Shown: piece by piece, positions 1 to 7,281 of the stretch | Layout of the letters: every line of letters begins with the position of its first letter | Numbering within the stretch: position 1 is the first letter of the stretch | Source of the DNA: Rhizobiaceae bacterium | GTDB taxonomy: Bacteria > Pseudomonadota > Alphaproteobacteria > Rhizobiales > Rhizobiaceae | Length of the DNA: 34,372 nt | Direction: 5' to 3' | Assembly: GCA_016742175.1 (NCBI GenBank) | Contig: JACVCH010000028.1 | Location: forward strand, 1-34,372 | Program-made: the position numbers and the translations under genes | Notes under the pieces: model-generated | What the model was told of the DNA's origin: nothing | Database searches by the model: none | The model's input: only the letters and a program-made list of their open reading frames with translations

Positions 1-775
1 CGCTATAGGTGAGCTTGAAGCAGGGCAGCCGGCCGACCAGCGCATGGAGCCGGTCCATCAACGCCGCAGCCTGCGTGCCGCTGGTGAAATTCTGGCGGAT
101 CAGCGTCTGCAGTGCCTCGCTTTCGCCTGCGCGTGAGAATTCCGCCGGGCCCTCGGCCGTTCGGTCGAGAAGCACGATGGCGCCGATCTCCCGCGCTGTG
201 CCGCGCGGCGCGAGCGCGCCGCAATCGGCGTCGAGATAGAGATAGCGGCCGTCATCGACCGCCGCATTGTCGGCGACGAACCGCCGGAACGCAGCCATCG
301 CGGCCGCGGGCAACGGCAGGCGCAGCCGCGGCGCGATGCCGAGCGCGACACCGCTTCGATCGTCAGGCGACAGCGGCAGGATGTCGTCGCCGAGCACCGT
401 GTGCCCGGCCGCCGCCAGCCGGGCGACGAGCGTGCTCTTGCCGGCATGCGAGTGGCTTGGAAAGACGACGAGCCGGCCGGCAAACTCGACCGCCGCGCCA
501 TGAAGGCACAGCACCGACGGCGTTTCCGCGATCATCGCGTCGACCACGTCAACGAGGAGCCCACAAACCGCCTCCACCGCACTCGCCTCGACTGGCTCGC
601 GGCCGGGCGAATGGAGCACGTAGCGCTCGCCGCGCTTCGTCACGTGGCTGGCGGGCTCCGCCTGTGCCGTCTCGACGACTGCCCAGTCGAATGCGGCTGC
701 CCGAAGCGCCCTTGCGAATTCGGCATCCTCGGGAATGTCGACGACGACATTCGTGTCTTCGAAACGGAAAAACAT
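1..775 (-). CDS. HPr-kinase-like P-loop protein, C-terminus cut by window edge
   Basis: At least 258 residues are visible. Residues 91-95 (LHGAA), the P-loop SHSHAGKST at 107-115 and the following GDD at 129-131 are in the order seen in the HPr kinase/phosphorylase (HprK) fold. The first P-loop glycine is replaced by Ser107. The ATG at 775 has a strong Shine-Dalgarno (AAGGGGG) 4 nt upstream. HprK homologues that do not act on HPr are known as tailoring kinases in peptide clusters; lasso-peptide kinases such as PadeK phosphorylate a serine in the precursor. The gene directly upstream makes a serine-rich small peptide, so I infer that peptide as the substrate. The protein has no signal peptide and should be cytoplasmic. 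Alternatives are the uncharacterised HprK-related kinase A/B families. Family assignment is fairly safe, substrate is inference. Confidence 0.8.
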   Translation of the reverse strand, partial: MFFRFEDTNVVVDIPEDAEFARALRAAAFDWAVVETAQAEPASHVTKRGERYVLHSPGREPVEASAVEAVCGLLVDVVDAMIAETPSVLCLHGAAVEFAGRLVVFPSHSHAGKSTLVARLAAAGHTVLGDDILPLSPDDRSGVALGIAPRLRLPLPAAAMAAFRRFVADNAAVDDGRYLYLDADCGALAPRGTAREIGAIVLLDRTAEGPAEFSRAGESEALQTLIRQNFTSGTQAAALMDRLHALVGRLPCFKLTYS

Positions 776-790
776 GATCCCCCTTGAAGG

Positions 791-813
791 CGGGACCGGC
801 AGGGCCGGCCCCG
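791..813 (-). other. RNA stem-loop between peptide gene and kinase gene
   Basis: The arms 791-800 and 804-813 form a 10-bp stem around a 3-nt loop. In RNA copied from the minus strand all ten positions pair, one as a G-U wobble; in plus-strand RNA the same position would be an A-C mismatch. It begins 7 nt after the peptide stop codon and ends just before the kinase ribosome binding site, and no U-tract follows. It may lower kinase expression relative to the peptide or stabilise the upstream message. Confidence 0.5.
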
Positions 814-820
814 CAAGGCG

Positions 821-1042
821 CTATCTGCTGAAGGAGCGACGCGAGAAGCTGCGCCGCGAAAAGCTGCTCCGCTCGCCGCGGATCGGCCGGCGCCAGCCGT
901 CGCGACGCCTGCGCCCGCTGAAACTCGATGCCTTCGCCTCGCCGATCTGCAGCAGCACCGGCGCCGCGTAGATGGCGCCTGCGGCCAGTCCGAGCTTCGC
1001 CAGCATGGCGCGGCGTGAAATCTTGGTCTTCGTGTCGTCCAT
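821..1042 (-). CDS. Small Tat-exported peptide with SFSRR repeats
   Basis: The product has 73 residues and no family I recognise. Residues 9-17 (SRRAMLAKL) are a twin-arginine motif; a hydrophobic stretch follows and ends at AKA (36-38), a typical signal peptidase site. Cleavage there would release 35 residues containing 13 arginines and 10 serines, ending in SFSRRSFSRRSFSR. The ATG at 1042 has GAGGAG 6 nt upstream. The leader aligns without gaps to that of the protease encoded upstream (25 of 40 identical). It lies 84 nt downstream of the protease gene and 45 nt upstream of the kinase gene, all on one strand. I infer a precursor or substrate peptide for its neighbours. A basic surface-binding or antimicrobial peptide is another possibility. 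Confidence 0.75.
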   Translation of the reverse strand: MDDTKTKISRRAMLAKLGLAAGAIYAAPVLLQIGEAKASSFSGRRRRDGWRRPIRGERSSFSRRSFSRRSFSR

Positions 1043-1126
1043 GACGATCTCCTCGCGTCTCGTGTCCCTTCGACATGGGGAGAACGGGCCAGGTCGCAGC
1101 CTATTCCATGAAATCTTCGTCGGGCC

Positions 1127-2401
1127 CTATCCGCCGGTCGGCATCAGGCGCGCGGCATCCGCATTGCAGATGGCGGGCGCCTGAACGAGGCCCCAACCGA
1201 AGGTCGCGTCGCGGCCCGGCTCGCCGAGATCGACCACGCCTTCCGCCAGCGCCTCGATGAGGTCGCCGGACGGCGCATCGGGTGCCGATGCGCGCGCGGC
1301 CGCCAGTGCGGCCGAAACGAAAGGCGCGGCATAGGATGTGCCTGAGCGATAACGCCCGCCGCTGACAGAAGCGGCCGTCCAGAGCTGGACGCCGGGCGCG
1401 GAGAAGTCGACATGGTCGCCGGCATTGGCGCGGCGGTAGATGCGGCTCTGGCTGTCCACCGCCGTCACCGCGACCACGCCGTCATAGGCTGCGGGGAAGA
1501 GCGGATCGGCGTTCGGCCCGGCATTGCCGGCTGCCGCGACGAGGATCATGTCCTTGGCGAGCGCCGCATCGACGATGGTCTTCAGAACCGCATTGTCCGG
1601 GCCGGTGAAGCTCAGATTGACGACGCGAAGATCGCGCGCGACCATCGCGTCGAGCGCGCGTACGACGTCGAACGTGTCGGCCGCGTCATTGCCGCTCGCA
1701 TCCTTGTGGAAGGCTTCCGCCGCCACGATCCGCGCGCCCGAAAGCAGCCCCGGCGTTCGCGTGTCGGCCCGCCCCGCCATCAGGATGGCGACCGCCGTGC
1801 CGTGCACCGCGCCGCTCGGCTGACGGCCTTCGGCGATGACCGGGAAGGTCTCGATCGCGACGTCGGCAAGCGCGGCGTGGTCGCCGTTTACCGTCGTGTC
1901 GACCATGCCGATGACCGTATCGGCAGGGCAGCCATGGGCCGCGCTCTTCCAGCCGATCAGGTCGAAGGCGGCGCAGCTTTCCTCGCCGCACGCCATTTCC
2001 TCGGGCCGGTAGATCGCGTTGATGTCGAAGATCGCGGCCGGCACCAGGCCGGCGATCTGCGCCCGCGCCTCGTCGATCGTCAGGTTCGCCGGCACGACGA
2101 AGCGACCGAGTTCGGACGCGGTCGCGGCGATGCTCGCGCGCGACAGGAGTTCGTAGCCTTCGGCGCTGATCGCGTCGATCGCGGCCGCATCGGGCGCGCT
2201 GACGACGATTTCGGGGCGCGGCGGTGGCGGCGCAGCCCGCTGCACCGGCCTTGCCCGGCGCACCGGCCCGCTGAACGATACGGAGGATGCACGGGCAGCG
2301 CCGAGCGACATCAGCACGGGCGCCGCATAGACCGCGCCCGCCGCAAGGCCGAGCCGCATCAGCATGCGGCGGCGGATCGGGTCGAATTCAGTGTCGGACA
2401 T
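1127..2401 (-). CDS. Tat-exported S8 (subtilisin-like) serine protease
   Basis: The protein has 424 residues. A twin-arginine motif (IRRRMLMRL, 9-17) and hydrophobic segment end at ARA (36-38), so the enzyme should act outside the cytoplasm. A linker rich in Pro and Arg (about 45-63) precedes a short domain and then the S8 catalytic domain. The triad is visible: Asp168 (IGMVDTTVNG), His200 (VHGTAVA) and Ser356 (RSGTSYAAP), with the oxyanion Asn293 in AAAGNAGP. The ATG at 2401 follows a GGGAG. It is the first gene of the operon with the Tat peptide and the HprK-like gene. The near-identical leader suggests protease and peptide are sorted together, perhaps with the peptide as substrate or inhibitor. 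Enzyme class is certain, target is inference. Confidence 0.92.
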   Translation of the reverse strand: MSDTEFDPIRRRMLMRLGLAAGAVYAAPVLMSLGAARASSVSFSGPVRRARPVQRAAPPPPRPEIVVSAPDAAAIDAISAEGYELLSRASIAATASELGRFVVPANLTIDEARAQIAGLVPAAIFDINAIYRPEEMACGEESCAAFDLIGWKSAAHGCPADTVIGMVDTTVNGDHAALADVAIETFPVIAEGRQPSGAVHGTAVAILMAGRADTRTPGLLSGARIVAAEAFHKDASGNDAADTFDVVRALDAMVARDLRVVNLSFTGPDNAVLKTIVDAALAKDMILVAAAGNAGPNADPLFPAAYDGVVAVTAVDSQSRIYRRANAGDHVDFSAPGVQLWTAASVSGGRYRSGTSYAAPFVSAALAAARASAPDAPSGDLIEALAEGVVDLGEPGRDATFGWGLVQAPAICNADAARLMPTGG

Positions 2402-2435
2402 ATGCAGCGCTCCCGAGGTTCACGGCCCGAAAACG

Positions 2436-2464
2436 GATATAGCGCAGCTTTATTCCACCGTCAG
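2436..2464 (-). promoter_or_regulatory. Candidate promoter of protease-peptide-kinase operon
   Basis: On the minus strand CTGACG (2459-2464) and TATATC (2436-2441) are 17 bp apart, each matching 4 of 6 sigma-70 consensus bases. Transcription would start near 2429, giving a leader of about 28 nt before the protease ATG. It overlaps the last codon of paaX, so the operon can be expressed apart from the paa genes. Confidence 0.35.
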
Positions 2465-3363
2465 GACACGAGGTCTTGAGGGGCCGGCGACGCCGCTCCG
2501 CCCGAAAAGCGCTGCGGAGCGTGTGGCGACGGAAGCCCGGCATGGTCGAGCCAGTCCTCGCTCGCCTCGTGGAGCGAGTTGTAGAGCGTTCGCACGAGGC
2601 TGCGCGCCTCTTCGCCCGGCCAGTCGGCGGGAAGGAGGTCGATCGGCAGGCCGGGATCGCGCAGGACGATGCGCCGCCAGTTGTGGATCAGGAGGATGCG
2701 CGCCGCCATCGCGTCGAGGCCGGAAAGTCGCGCCCCGGCCTGGAGCGCCGATTGCAGCGGCGTCAGCGTCGCGATCAGGCCGCGATAGGCCTCCGCAATG
2801 TCCCGCGAGGGCCACAGTTCGTGAAAGGCTTCAGGGTGCTCGGCGCTTTCGCCATGGACGATCAGAGCACCGGCGAGCGCATCGTCGAGCCGGATCGCGC
2901 CCTCGGTCTCGGGCCGCAGATAGACGCCGCCATTGATGCGCACGAAGCCGAGCCCGGTCGCATCCGCGAGGATGTCGTTATCGCCATTGGGCGGCGCGAT
3001 CGCCACGGTCCACGCGCCGGTCCAGGCCGGCGGGCCTTCGGAATAGATGCGCCGCGTCGCAAGGTCGAAGGCGTGGCGGCCCTCCTCTGCGAGGCGGTAA
3101 TGCGAATTGCGCCCTTCGCGCGCGCGGATCACCCAATGATCGGAGGCAAGGCGCGACATCGCGGTGCGCAGCGCGCCGGCCTCGATCCTGAGGCGGCCCA
3201 TCACGTCCTGCAGCACGCCCAGCGGCACCTGCCCGCCGCGCGGCACGACCGCGTCGCCGAACATGGTGATGACGAGCGACCAGACGCGGATGCGCCCCTT
3301 GGCATGAAGCCGGTCGATCAGGCCGTCGAGCGCCTTTTGCGCGGGATTGTGATGCAGGGCCAT
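2461..3363 (-). CDS. paaX: PaaX-type transcriptional repressor of phenylacetate catabolism
   Basis: About 300 residues. The N-terminal part resembles the PaaX winged-helix (VWSLVITMFGDAVVPRGG, then a region with RTAMSRLASDHW and GRNSHYRLAEEG), and the C-terminal region has the PaaX-C features. PaaX proteins repress paa genes and release DNA on binding phenylacetyl-CoA. The reading frame stays open upstream to 3453; I chose the ATG at 3363 because the family similarity begins just after it. An ATG at 3384 is also possible. It is the last gene of paaI-paaK-tetR-paaX, 40 nt after the tetR stop. Two regulators of different families in one operon suggest dual control by phenylacetyl-CoA. Confidence 0.9.
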   Translation of the reverse strand: MALHHNPAQKALDGLIDRLHAKGRIRVWSLVITMFGDAVVPRGGQVPLGVLQDVMGRLRIEAGALRTAMSRLASDHWVIRAREGRNSHYRLAEEGRHAFDLATRRIYSEGPPAWTGAWTVAIAPPNGDNDILADATGLGFVRINGGVYLRPETEGAIRLDDALAGALIVHGESAEHPEAFHELWPSRDIAEAYRGLIATLTPLQSALQAGARLSGLDAMAARILLIHNWRRIVLRDPGLPIDLLPADWPGEEARSLVRTLYNSLHEASEDWLDHAGLPSPHAPQRFSGGAASPAPQDLVS

Positions 3364-3403
3364 TGTCCCGCATTCGCACGGCATGGCGCCGTTCGCAAGG
3401 ACT

Positions 3404-3997
3404 TCAGAGCGACTTGACGCCGCCGACGAGAATTTGCGTGGCAAGCCGGGCATAGTCAGCGCGACTGACCGGCCCGCCCTCGCGGAACCACATGTAGAAC
3501 CAGTTGAGCATGCCGAAGAGGCTCATCGTCACCGGCTTGATCAGCTTCTTGTCGGCGAAGACCGTCGGATGAAGCGCGCGGATCGCCTCGGCGAAGAGCG
3601 CGACGAGCTCGCGCTCGAGCGCCTTCAACCGCTCCTGGTCCTCGGGCGGCAAGAGCCGCAGCCCGGCGATCTGCACCTTGTGCTCGGCATCGGCGTCGCG
3701 ATAGGCCTCCAGCAGCGCGGCGACCAGCGCCTCCAGCCGCGCCTCGGGCGCAAGGCCGGCATCGTCCGCCTCGCCGACGGCGGCGACGAGATCCTGCAAA
3801 TGGCTCTCGATGATGTCGAAGAGCAGCGCCTCCTTGGATGCGTAGTAGTGATAGAGCAGCGCCTTCGAGACACCGCATTCGGTGGCAAGCTGCGCCATCG
3901 ACGCGCGGTCGTAGCCGTCGCGCGCAAAGACGGTCGCCGCCCGGTGAAGCATCGCCTCGCGCTTGTCGTCATAATCCTTGGCGCGGGTGCGGGCCAT
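3404..3997 (-). CDS. TetR-family regulator in paa operon (PaaR-like)
   Basis: 197 residues. The N-terminal helix-turn-helix (MAQLATECGVSKALLYHYYA, about 34-53) is typical of TetR; the remainder is a helical ligand-binding domain. Its ATG overlaps the paaK stop (TGATG), indicating translational coupling with the ligase that makes phenylacetyl-CoA, which is the likely inducer. The palindrome at 5790-5803 between paaI and the P450 gene fits the core of the PaaR operator known from Corynebacterium, so I infer this protein as its binder. Family certain, ligand and operator inferred. Confidence 0.88.
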   Translation of the reverse strand: MARTRAKDYDDKREAMLHRAATVFARDGYDRASMAQLATECGVSKALLYHYYASKEALLFDIIESHLQDLVAAVGEADDAGLAPEARLEALVAALLEAYRDADAEHKVQIAGLRLLPPEDQERLKALERELVALFAEAIRALHPTVFADKKLIKPVTMSLFGMLNWFYMWFREGGPVSRADYARLATQILVGGVKSL

Positions 3998-5307
3998 CAG
4001 CTCTTCGGCCGGTTGTCGACGATGCGCTGCGCCTTGCCCTGGCTGCGCGCGATCGTCTCCGGCGCGCCGACGTCGACGCGCACCGTCACGCCGACGATGT
4101 CCTTGATCAGGTCGCGCAGGCTGGAGGCGTTCGTCTTGCGCGCCGCGTCCGAGGCTTCTCCAGCCGTCGCCTCGACATGGACGACCATCTCGTCCATCCG
4201 CCCCTCGCGCACCAGCTCGACCTGGAAATGCGGGCTGAGGCCCGGAATCTTCAATATCTGCTCCTCGATCTGCGTCGGGAACACGTTGACGCCGCGCAGG
4301 ATCATCATGTCGTCGGAGCGGCCGGTGATCTTCTCCATCCGCCGCATCGACCGCGCCGTGCCCGGCAGGAGCCGCGTCAGGTCGCGGGTGCGGTAGCGGA
4401 TGATCGGGAAGGCTTCCTTGGTGAGCGAGGTGAAGACGAGTTCGCCCTTCTCGCCGTCGGCGACCGGCTGACCGGTCTCGGGGTTGATGATCTCAGGATA
4501 GAAATGATCCTCCCAGATGTGCAGCCCATCCTTGGTTTCCACGCACTCGTTAGCCACTCCCGGCCCCATCACCTCCGACAGCCCGTAGATGTCCACCGCG
4601 TGCATGTCGAACGCCTCCTCGATCTCCGAGCGCATCGCGTTGGTCCAAGGCTCGGCGCCGAAGATGCCGACCTGCAGCGGGCTCTCGCGCGGGTCGAGCC
4701 CCTGTGCCCGGTATTCGTCGAGGATCGAGAGCATGTAGGAGGGCGTGACCATGATCGTCGAGGCGCGAAAATCCTCGATCAGCGTCACCTGCCGCGCGGT
4801 CATGCCGCCCGACACCGGAACCACCGTGCAGCCGAGGCGTTCGGCGCCGTAGTGTGCCCCAAGCCCGCCGGTGAAGAGCCCGTAGCCATAGGCGATGTGG
4901 ACGATGTCGCCCGGCCGCGTGCCCGACGCGCGCATCGACCGCGCCACGCATTCGGCCCAGACCTCGATGTCGTTCTTCGTGTAGCCGACGACCGTCGGCT
5001 TGCCGGTCGTGCCCGACGAGGCGTGGATGCGCGCCACCTTCTCGCGCGGCACGGCGAACATGCCGAACGGGTAGTTCGCGCGCAGATCGGACTTCACCGT
5101 GAAGGGAAAGCGCGCGAGGTCCGAAAGGTCGTTCAGATCATACGGATGAACACCGGCGGCATCGAAACTCGTCCTGTAGAACGGCACATTGTCATAGGCG
5201 TGCTTCAGCGACCATTTCAGCCGATTGAGCTGCAGCGCCGCGATCTCGTCGCGCGAGGCGATCTCGATCGGGTCGAGATCCTCGCGGCGTGGCGTCAGGT
5301 CATTCAT
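3997..5307 (-). CDS. paaK: Phenylacetate-CoA ligase
   Basis: 436 residues, the usual PaaK length. It activates phenylacetate with ATP and CoA to phenylacetyl-CoA, the entry step of the aerobic hybrid pathway. Visible features are the AMP-binding loop HASSGTTGKPTVVGYT (near 95-110), the aromatic pocket region YGYGLFTGG, the adenylate motif DIYGLSEVMGPG, the YRTRDLTR motif and the C-terminal lysine region GKAQR. The start at 5307 is preceded by GAGGA and overlaps the paaI stop (ATGA), while its own stop overlaps the tetR start. The frame runs open upstream to 5697 but that part is out-of-frame paaI sequence. Confidence 0.97.
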   Translation of the reverse strand: MNDLTPRREDLDPIEIASRDEIAALQLNRLKWSLKHAYDNVPFYRTSFDAAGVHPYDLNDLSDLARFPFTVKSDLRANYPFGMFAVPREKVARIHASSGTTGKPTVVGYTKNDIEVWAECVARSMRASGTRPGDIVHIAYGYGLFTGGLGAHYGAERLGCTVVPVSGGMTARQVTLIEDFRASTIMVTPSYMLSILDEYRAQGLDPRESPLQVGIFGAEPWTNAMRSEIEEAFDMHAVDIYGLSEVMGPGVANECVETKDGLHIWEDHFYPEIINPETGQPVADGEKGELVFTSLTKEAFPIIRYRTRDLTRLLPGTARSMRRMEKITGRSDDMMILRGVNVFPTQIEEQILKIPGLSPHFQVELVREGRMDEMVVHVEATAGEASDAARKTNASSLRDLIKDIVGVTVRVDVGAPETIARSQGKAQRIVDNRPKS

Positions 5308-5744
5308 TGTCCGTCCTCCTCGAAATGCCGGCCCTCGATGGCGCGCGAGGCGCCGCGGAACTCGGCGATCACCTTGCCGGCCTCGTCGGTGACCCGAACG
5401 TCGTAGAGACCGCTGCGCCCCGACCGCGTCACCTCCCGCGCCTCCGCCGTCAGCCGCGAGCCGAGCTTGCCCGGCCGCAGGAAGCTGATCGTGTTGTGCT
5501 GCGCGACAACGAGCTGGTTGTAGGAATTGCAGGCAAAGGCGAAGGCGCTGTCGGCCAGCGTGAAGATGTAGCCGCCATGGCAGATGTCGTGGCCGTTGGT
5601 GTGATGCTGCTCGACCGTGAAGGAGGTCGTCGCCGTCCCCGGCCCGACCGCATCGAGGCTCATCCCGAGCCATTTGGACGCGTCGTCGCGCGCCCACATC
5701 GCTTCCGCGCTCTTCTTCGCGATCTCTTCAGGGCTCAGCGTCAT
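5304..5744 (-). CDS. paaI: Hydroxyphenylacetyl-CoA thioesterase PaaI
   Basis: 146 residues with a single hotdog domain. The motif HTNGHDICHGGYIFTLADSA carries the conserved HGG and the catalytic Asp of the PaaI group. The enzyme hydrolyses ring-hydroxylated phenylacetyl-CoA dead-end products and so frees trapped CoA. It is the first gene of the minus-strand paa operon, with a GGAGGAGAG ribosome binding site directly before its ATG, and overlaps paaK by 4 nt. It faces the P450 gene across 104 bp. Confidence 0.95.
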   Translation of the reverse strand: MTLSPEEIAKKSAEAMWARDDASKWLGMSLDAVGPGTATTSFTVEQHHTNGHDICHGGYIFTLADSAFAFACNSYNQLVVAQHNTISFLRPGKLGSRLTAEAREVTRSGRSGLYDVRVTDEAGKVIAEFRGASRAIEGRHFEEDGQ

Positions 5745-5781
5745 CTCTCCTCCCGGCCTCTCCCGCAGCCTGGACGAAAGC

Positions 5782-5810
5782 TTGCATAAACCGGCCGGAC
5801 GGTCAATAAT
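5782..5810 (+). promoter_or_regulatory. Promoter with embedded PaaR-like operator, upstream of the P450 gene
   Basis: TTGCAT (5782-5787) and AATAAT (5805-5810) are separated by exactly 17 bp. The spacer contains ACCGGCCGGACGGT (5790-5803), palindromic at 12 of 14 positions and matching the ACCGNNCGNNCGGT core described for the TetR-family PaaR of Corynebacterium. Repressor bound here would block RNA polymerase for the P450-paaZ direction and could also affect the opposite paaI promoter. The P450 start lies 38 bp downstream. Confidence 0.6.
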
Positions 5811-5848
5811 TCATCCGTCGATGCGGGAGGCGTCGCGAGGAGGATCGA

Positions 5849-7093
5849 TTGACAGTTGAGAATTCGCAAGCGCTCGCGCGCGACGCCGACCCAGCGCTCG
5901 CGCGCGATTTCGACATCGCAGCGGTGACGAAGGCCTTCGCCGACGACCCCTTCCCCACTTATCGCGCGCTTCTGGAGCACGCGCCCGTCAAGCGCTTTGC
6001 GGACGGCTCGGTCATGCTCTCGCGCTATGCCGATCTCGATCGGGTCTACCGCGACACCAAGGCGTTCTCCTCCGACAAGAAAGTCGAGTTCAAGCCGAAG
6101 TTCGGAGACACGCCGCTTTACGAGCACCACACGACGAGCCTCGTCTTCAACGATCCGCCGCTGCATACGCGCGTGCGCAAGATCATGATGGGCGCGCTGA
6201 CGCCGCGCGCCATCGCCGCGATGGAGCCCGGCCTGATCGCCCTCGTCGACGGCCTGCTCGACAAGATGGCTGAAAAGGGCTCGGTCGACCTGATCGAGGA
6301 TTTCGCCTCGGCCATACCCGTCGAGGTGATCGGTAATCTCTTCGTCATGCCGCATGAGGAACGGGGACCCCTGCGCGACTGGTCCCTGGCGATCCTCGGC
6401 GCGCTGGAGCCGACCTTGACGGCCGAGCAGAAGGACTGGGGCAACCGCTCCGTCACCGAGTTCAAGGCCTATCTCGCCGACCTCGCTGCCCGCCGCCGCG
6501 CAAAGCCGGGCGATCCCGCGACCGACGTTCTGACCCGCCTCATCGCCGGCAACGAGGGCGAGCAATTGTCGGACACGGAATTGCTGCAGAACTGCATCTT
6601 CATCCTAAATGCCGGCCATGAGACGACGACGAATCTGATTGGGAACGCGCTCTTCGAACTCCTCGAATGGCCCGCTGAAAAAGCGCGTCTCGAAGCCGAC
6701 CCGTCGATGATCGACACCGCTATCGACGAGTTCCTGCGCTTCCAATCGCCCAACCAGCTCGGCAACCGCGCAACGGTCGAGGATGTCGTCTTCGACGGCG
6801 AGGAAATCGCCGCCGGCACGCGCATTCACCTGTGCATCGGCGCCGCCAACCGCGACCCGCGCCAATACGACCGCCCCGACACGCTCGACCTGTCCCGCAA
6901 ACCCAACCGCCATCTCGCCTTCGCACAAGGCCCGCATCTCTGCGCCGGCTTCTCGCTTGCGCGGATGGAGGGGAGAATTGCGATTTCGCGCTTCTTGAAG
7001 CGGTTTCCGGGGTATCGGCTGGATGGCGAAGCGCGGCGAACAGGGCGTGTCCGGTTTCGCGGGTTTGCGACGCTACCGGCGCGGGTGATGTGA
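5849..7093 (+). CDS. Cytochrome P450
   Basis: 414 residues, bacterial soluble class. The I-helix motif AGHETT (255-260), the ExxR pair Glu294-Arg297 and the heme loop FAQGPHLCAG with Cys365 as axial ligand are all present. The start is a TTG at 5849, chosen for the AGGAGG 6 nt upstream and because no in-frame ATG fits the family N-terminus. It would hydroxylate or epoxidise an organic substrate with an external ferredoxin system, none of which is encoded here. Its position behind the putative PaaR operator, with paaZ downstream, suggests a role with phenylacetate or a related aromatic acid. The substrate cannot be read from sequence. Confidence 0.95.
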   Translation: MTVENSQALARDADPALARDFDIAAVTKAFADDPFPTYRALLEHAPVKRFADGSVMLSRYADLDRVYRDTKAFSSDKKVEFKPKFGDTPLYEHHTTSLVFNDPPLHTRVRKIMMGALTPRAIAAMEPGLIALVDGLLDKMAEKGSVDLIEDFASAIPVEVIGNLFVMPHEERGPLRDWSLAILGALEPTLTAEQKDWGNRSVTEFKAYLADLAARRRAKPGDPATDVLTRLIAGNEGEQLSDTELLQNCIFILNAGHETTTNLIGNALFELLEWPAEKARLEADPSMIDTAIDEFLRFQSPNQLGNRATVEDVVFDGEEIAAGTRIHLCIGAANRDPRQYDRPDTLDLSRKPNRHLAFAQGPHLCAGFSLARMEGRIAISRFLKRFPGYRLDGEARRTGRVRFRGFATLPARVM

Positions 7094-7126
7094 ATGCCGG
7101 TGTTTGAAATTTCAGCGCTCTACGTT

Positions 7127-7240
7127 GCCCCCCTCTGTCCTGCCGGACATCTCCCCCGCATGGGGGGAGATCATGCTCGCCATCGACACGGAGTGATCTC
7201 CCCCCTCGCGGGGGAGATGTCCGGCAGGACAGAGGGGGGC
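7127..7240 (+). repeat. GC-rich double-hairpin palindromic repeat, copy 1
   Basis: A 114-bp element between the P450 gene and paaZ. Perfect 31-nt outer inverted repeats flank a short variable centre. Each arm also folds on itself: a small GTCC-TGCC-GGAC hairpin and an ATCTCCCCC/GGGGGAGAT hairpin. The same design recurs at 9324, 17870 and, inverted, 34271. It resembles REP/BIME-type elements of the Hyphomicrobiales. It may act as transcript stabiliser or partial terminator between the two genes. Confidence 0.9.
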
Positions 7241-7281
7241 GCGACAGATCGCGATGGTCTCAAGAATATGGAGTCTCTCCC

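Noticed and set aside
2461-3453. Longer PaaX start at 3453
   Set aside because: The first 30 codons overlap the end of tetR, lack PaaX similarity and have no good ribosome binding site.
5741-6565. Long minus-strand ORF opposite the P450 gene
   Set aside because: It mirrors the P450 coding frame in GC-rich DNA and shows no domain.
7127-7240. Possible CRISPR-like repeat-spacer pattern in the C/G-rich blocks
   Set aside because: The blocks are arms of one palindrome with a single short centre, not direct repeats with uniform spacers.
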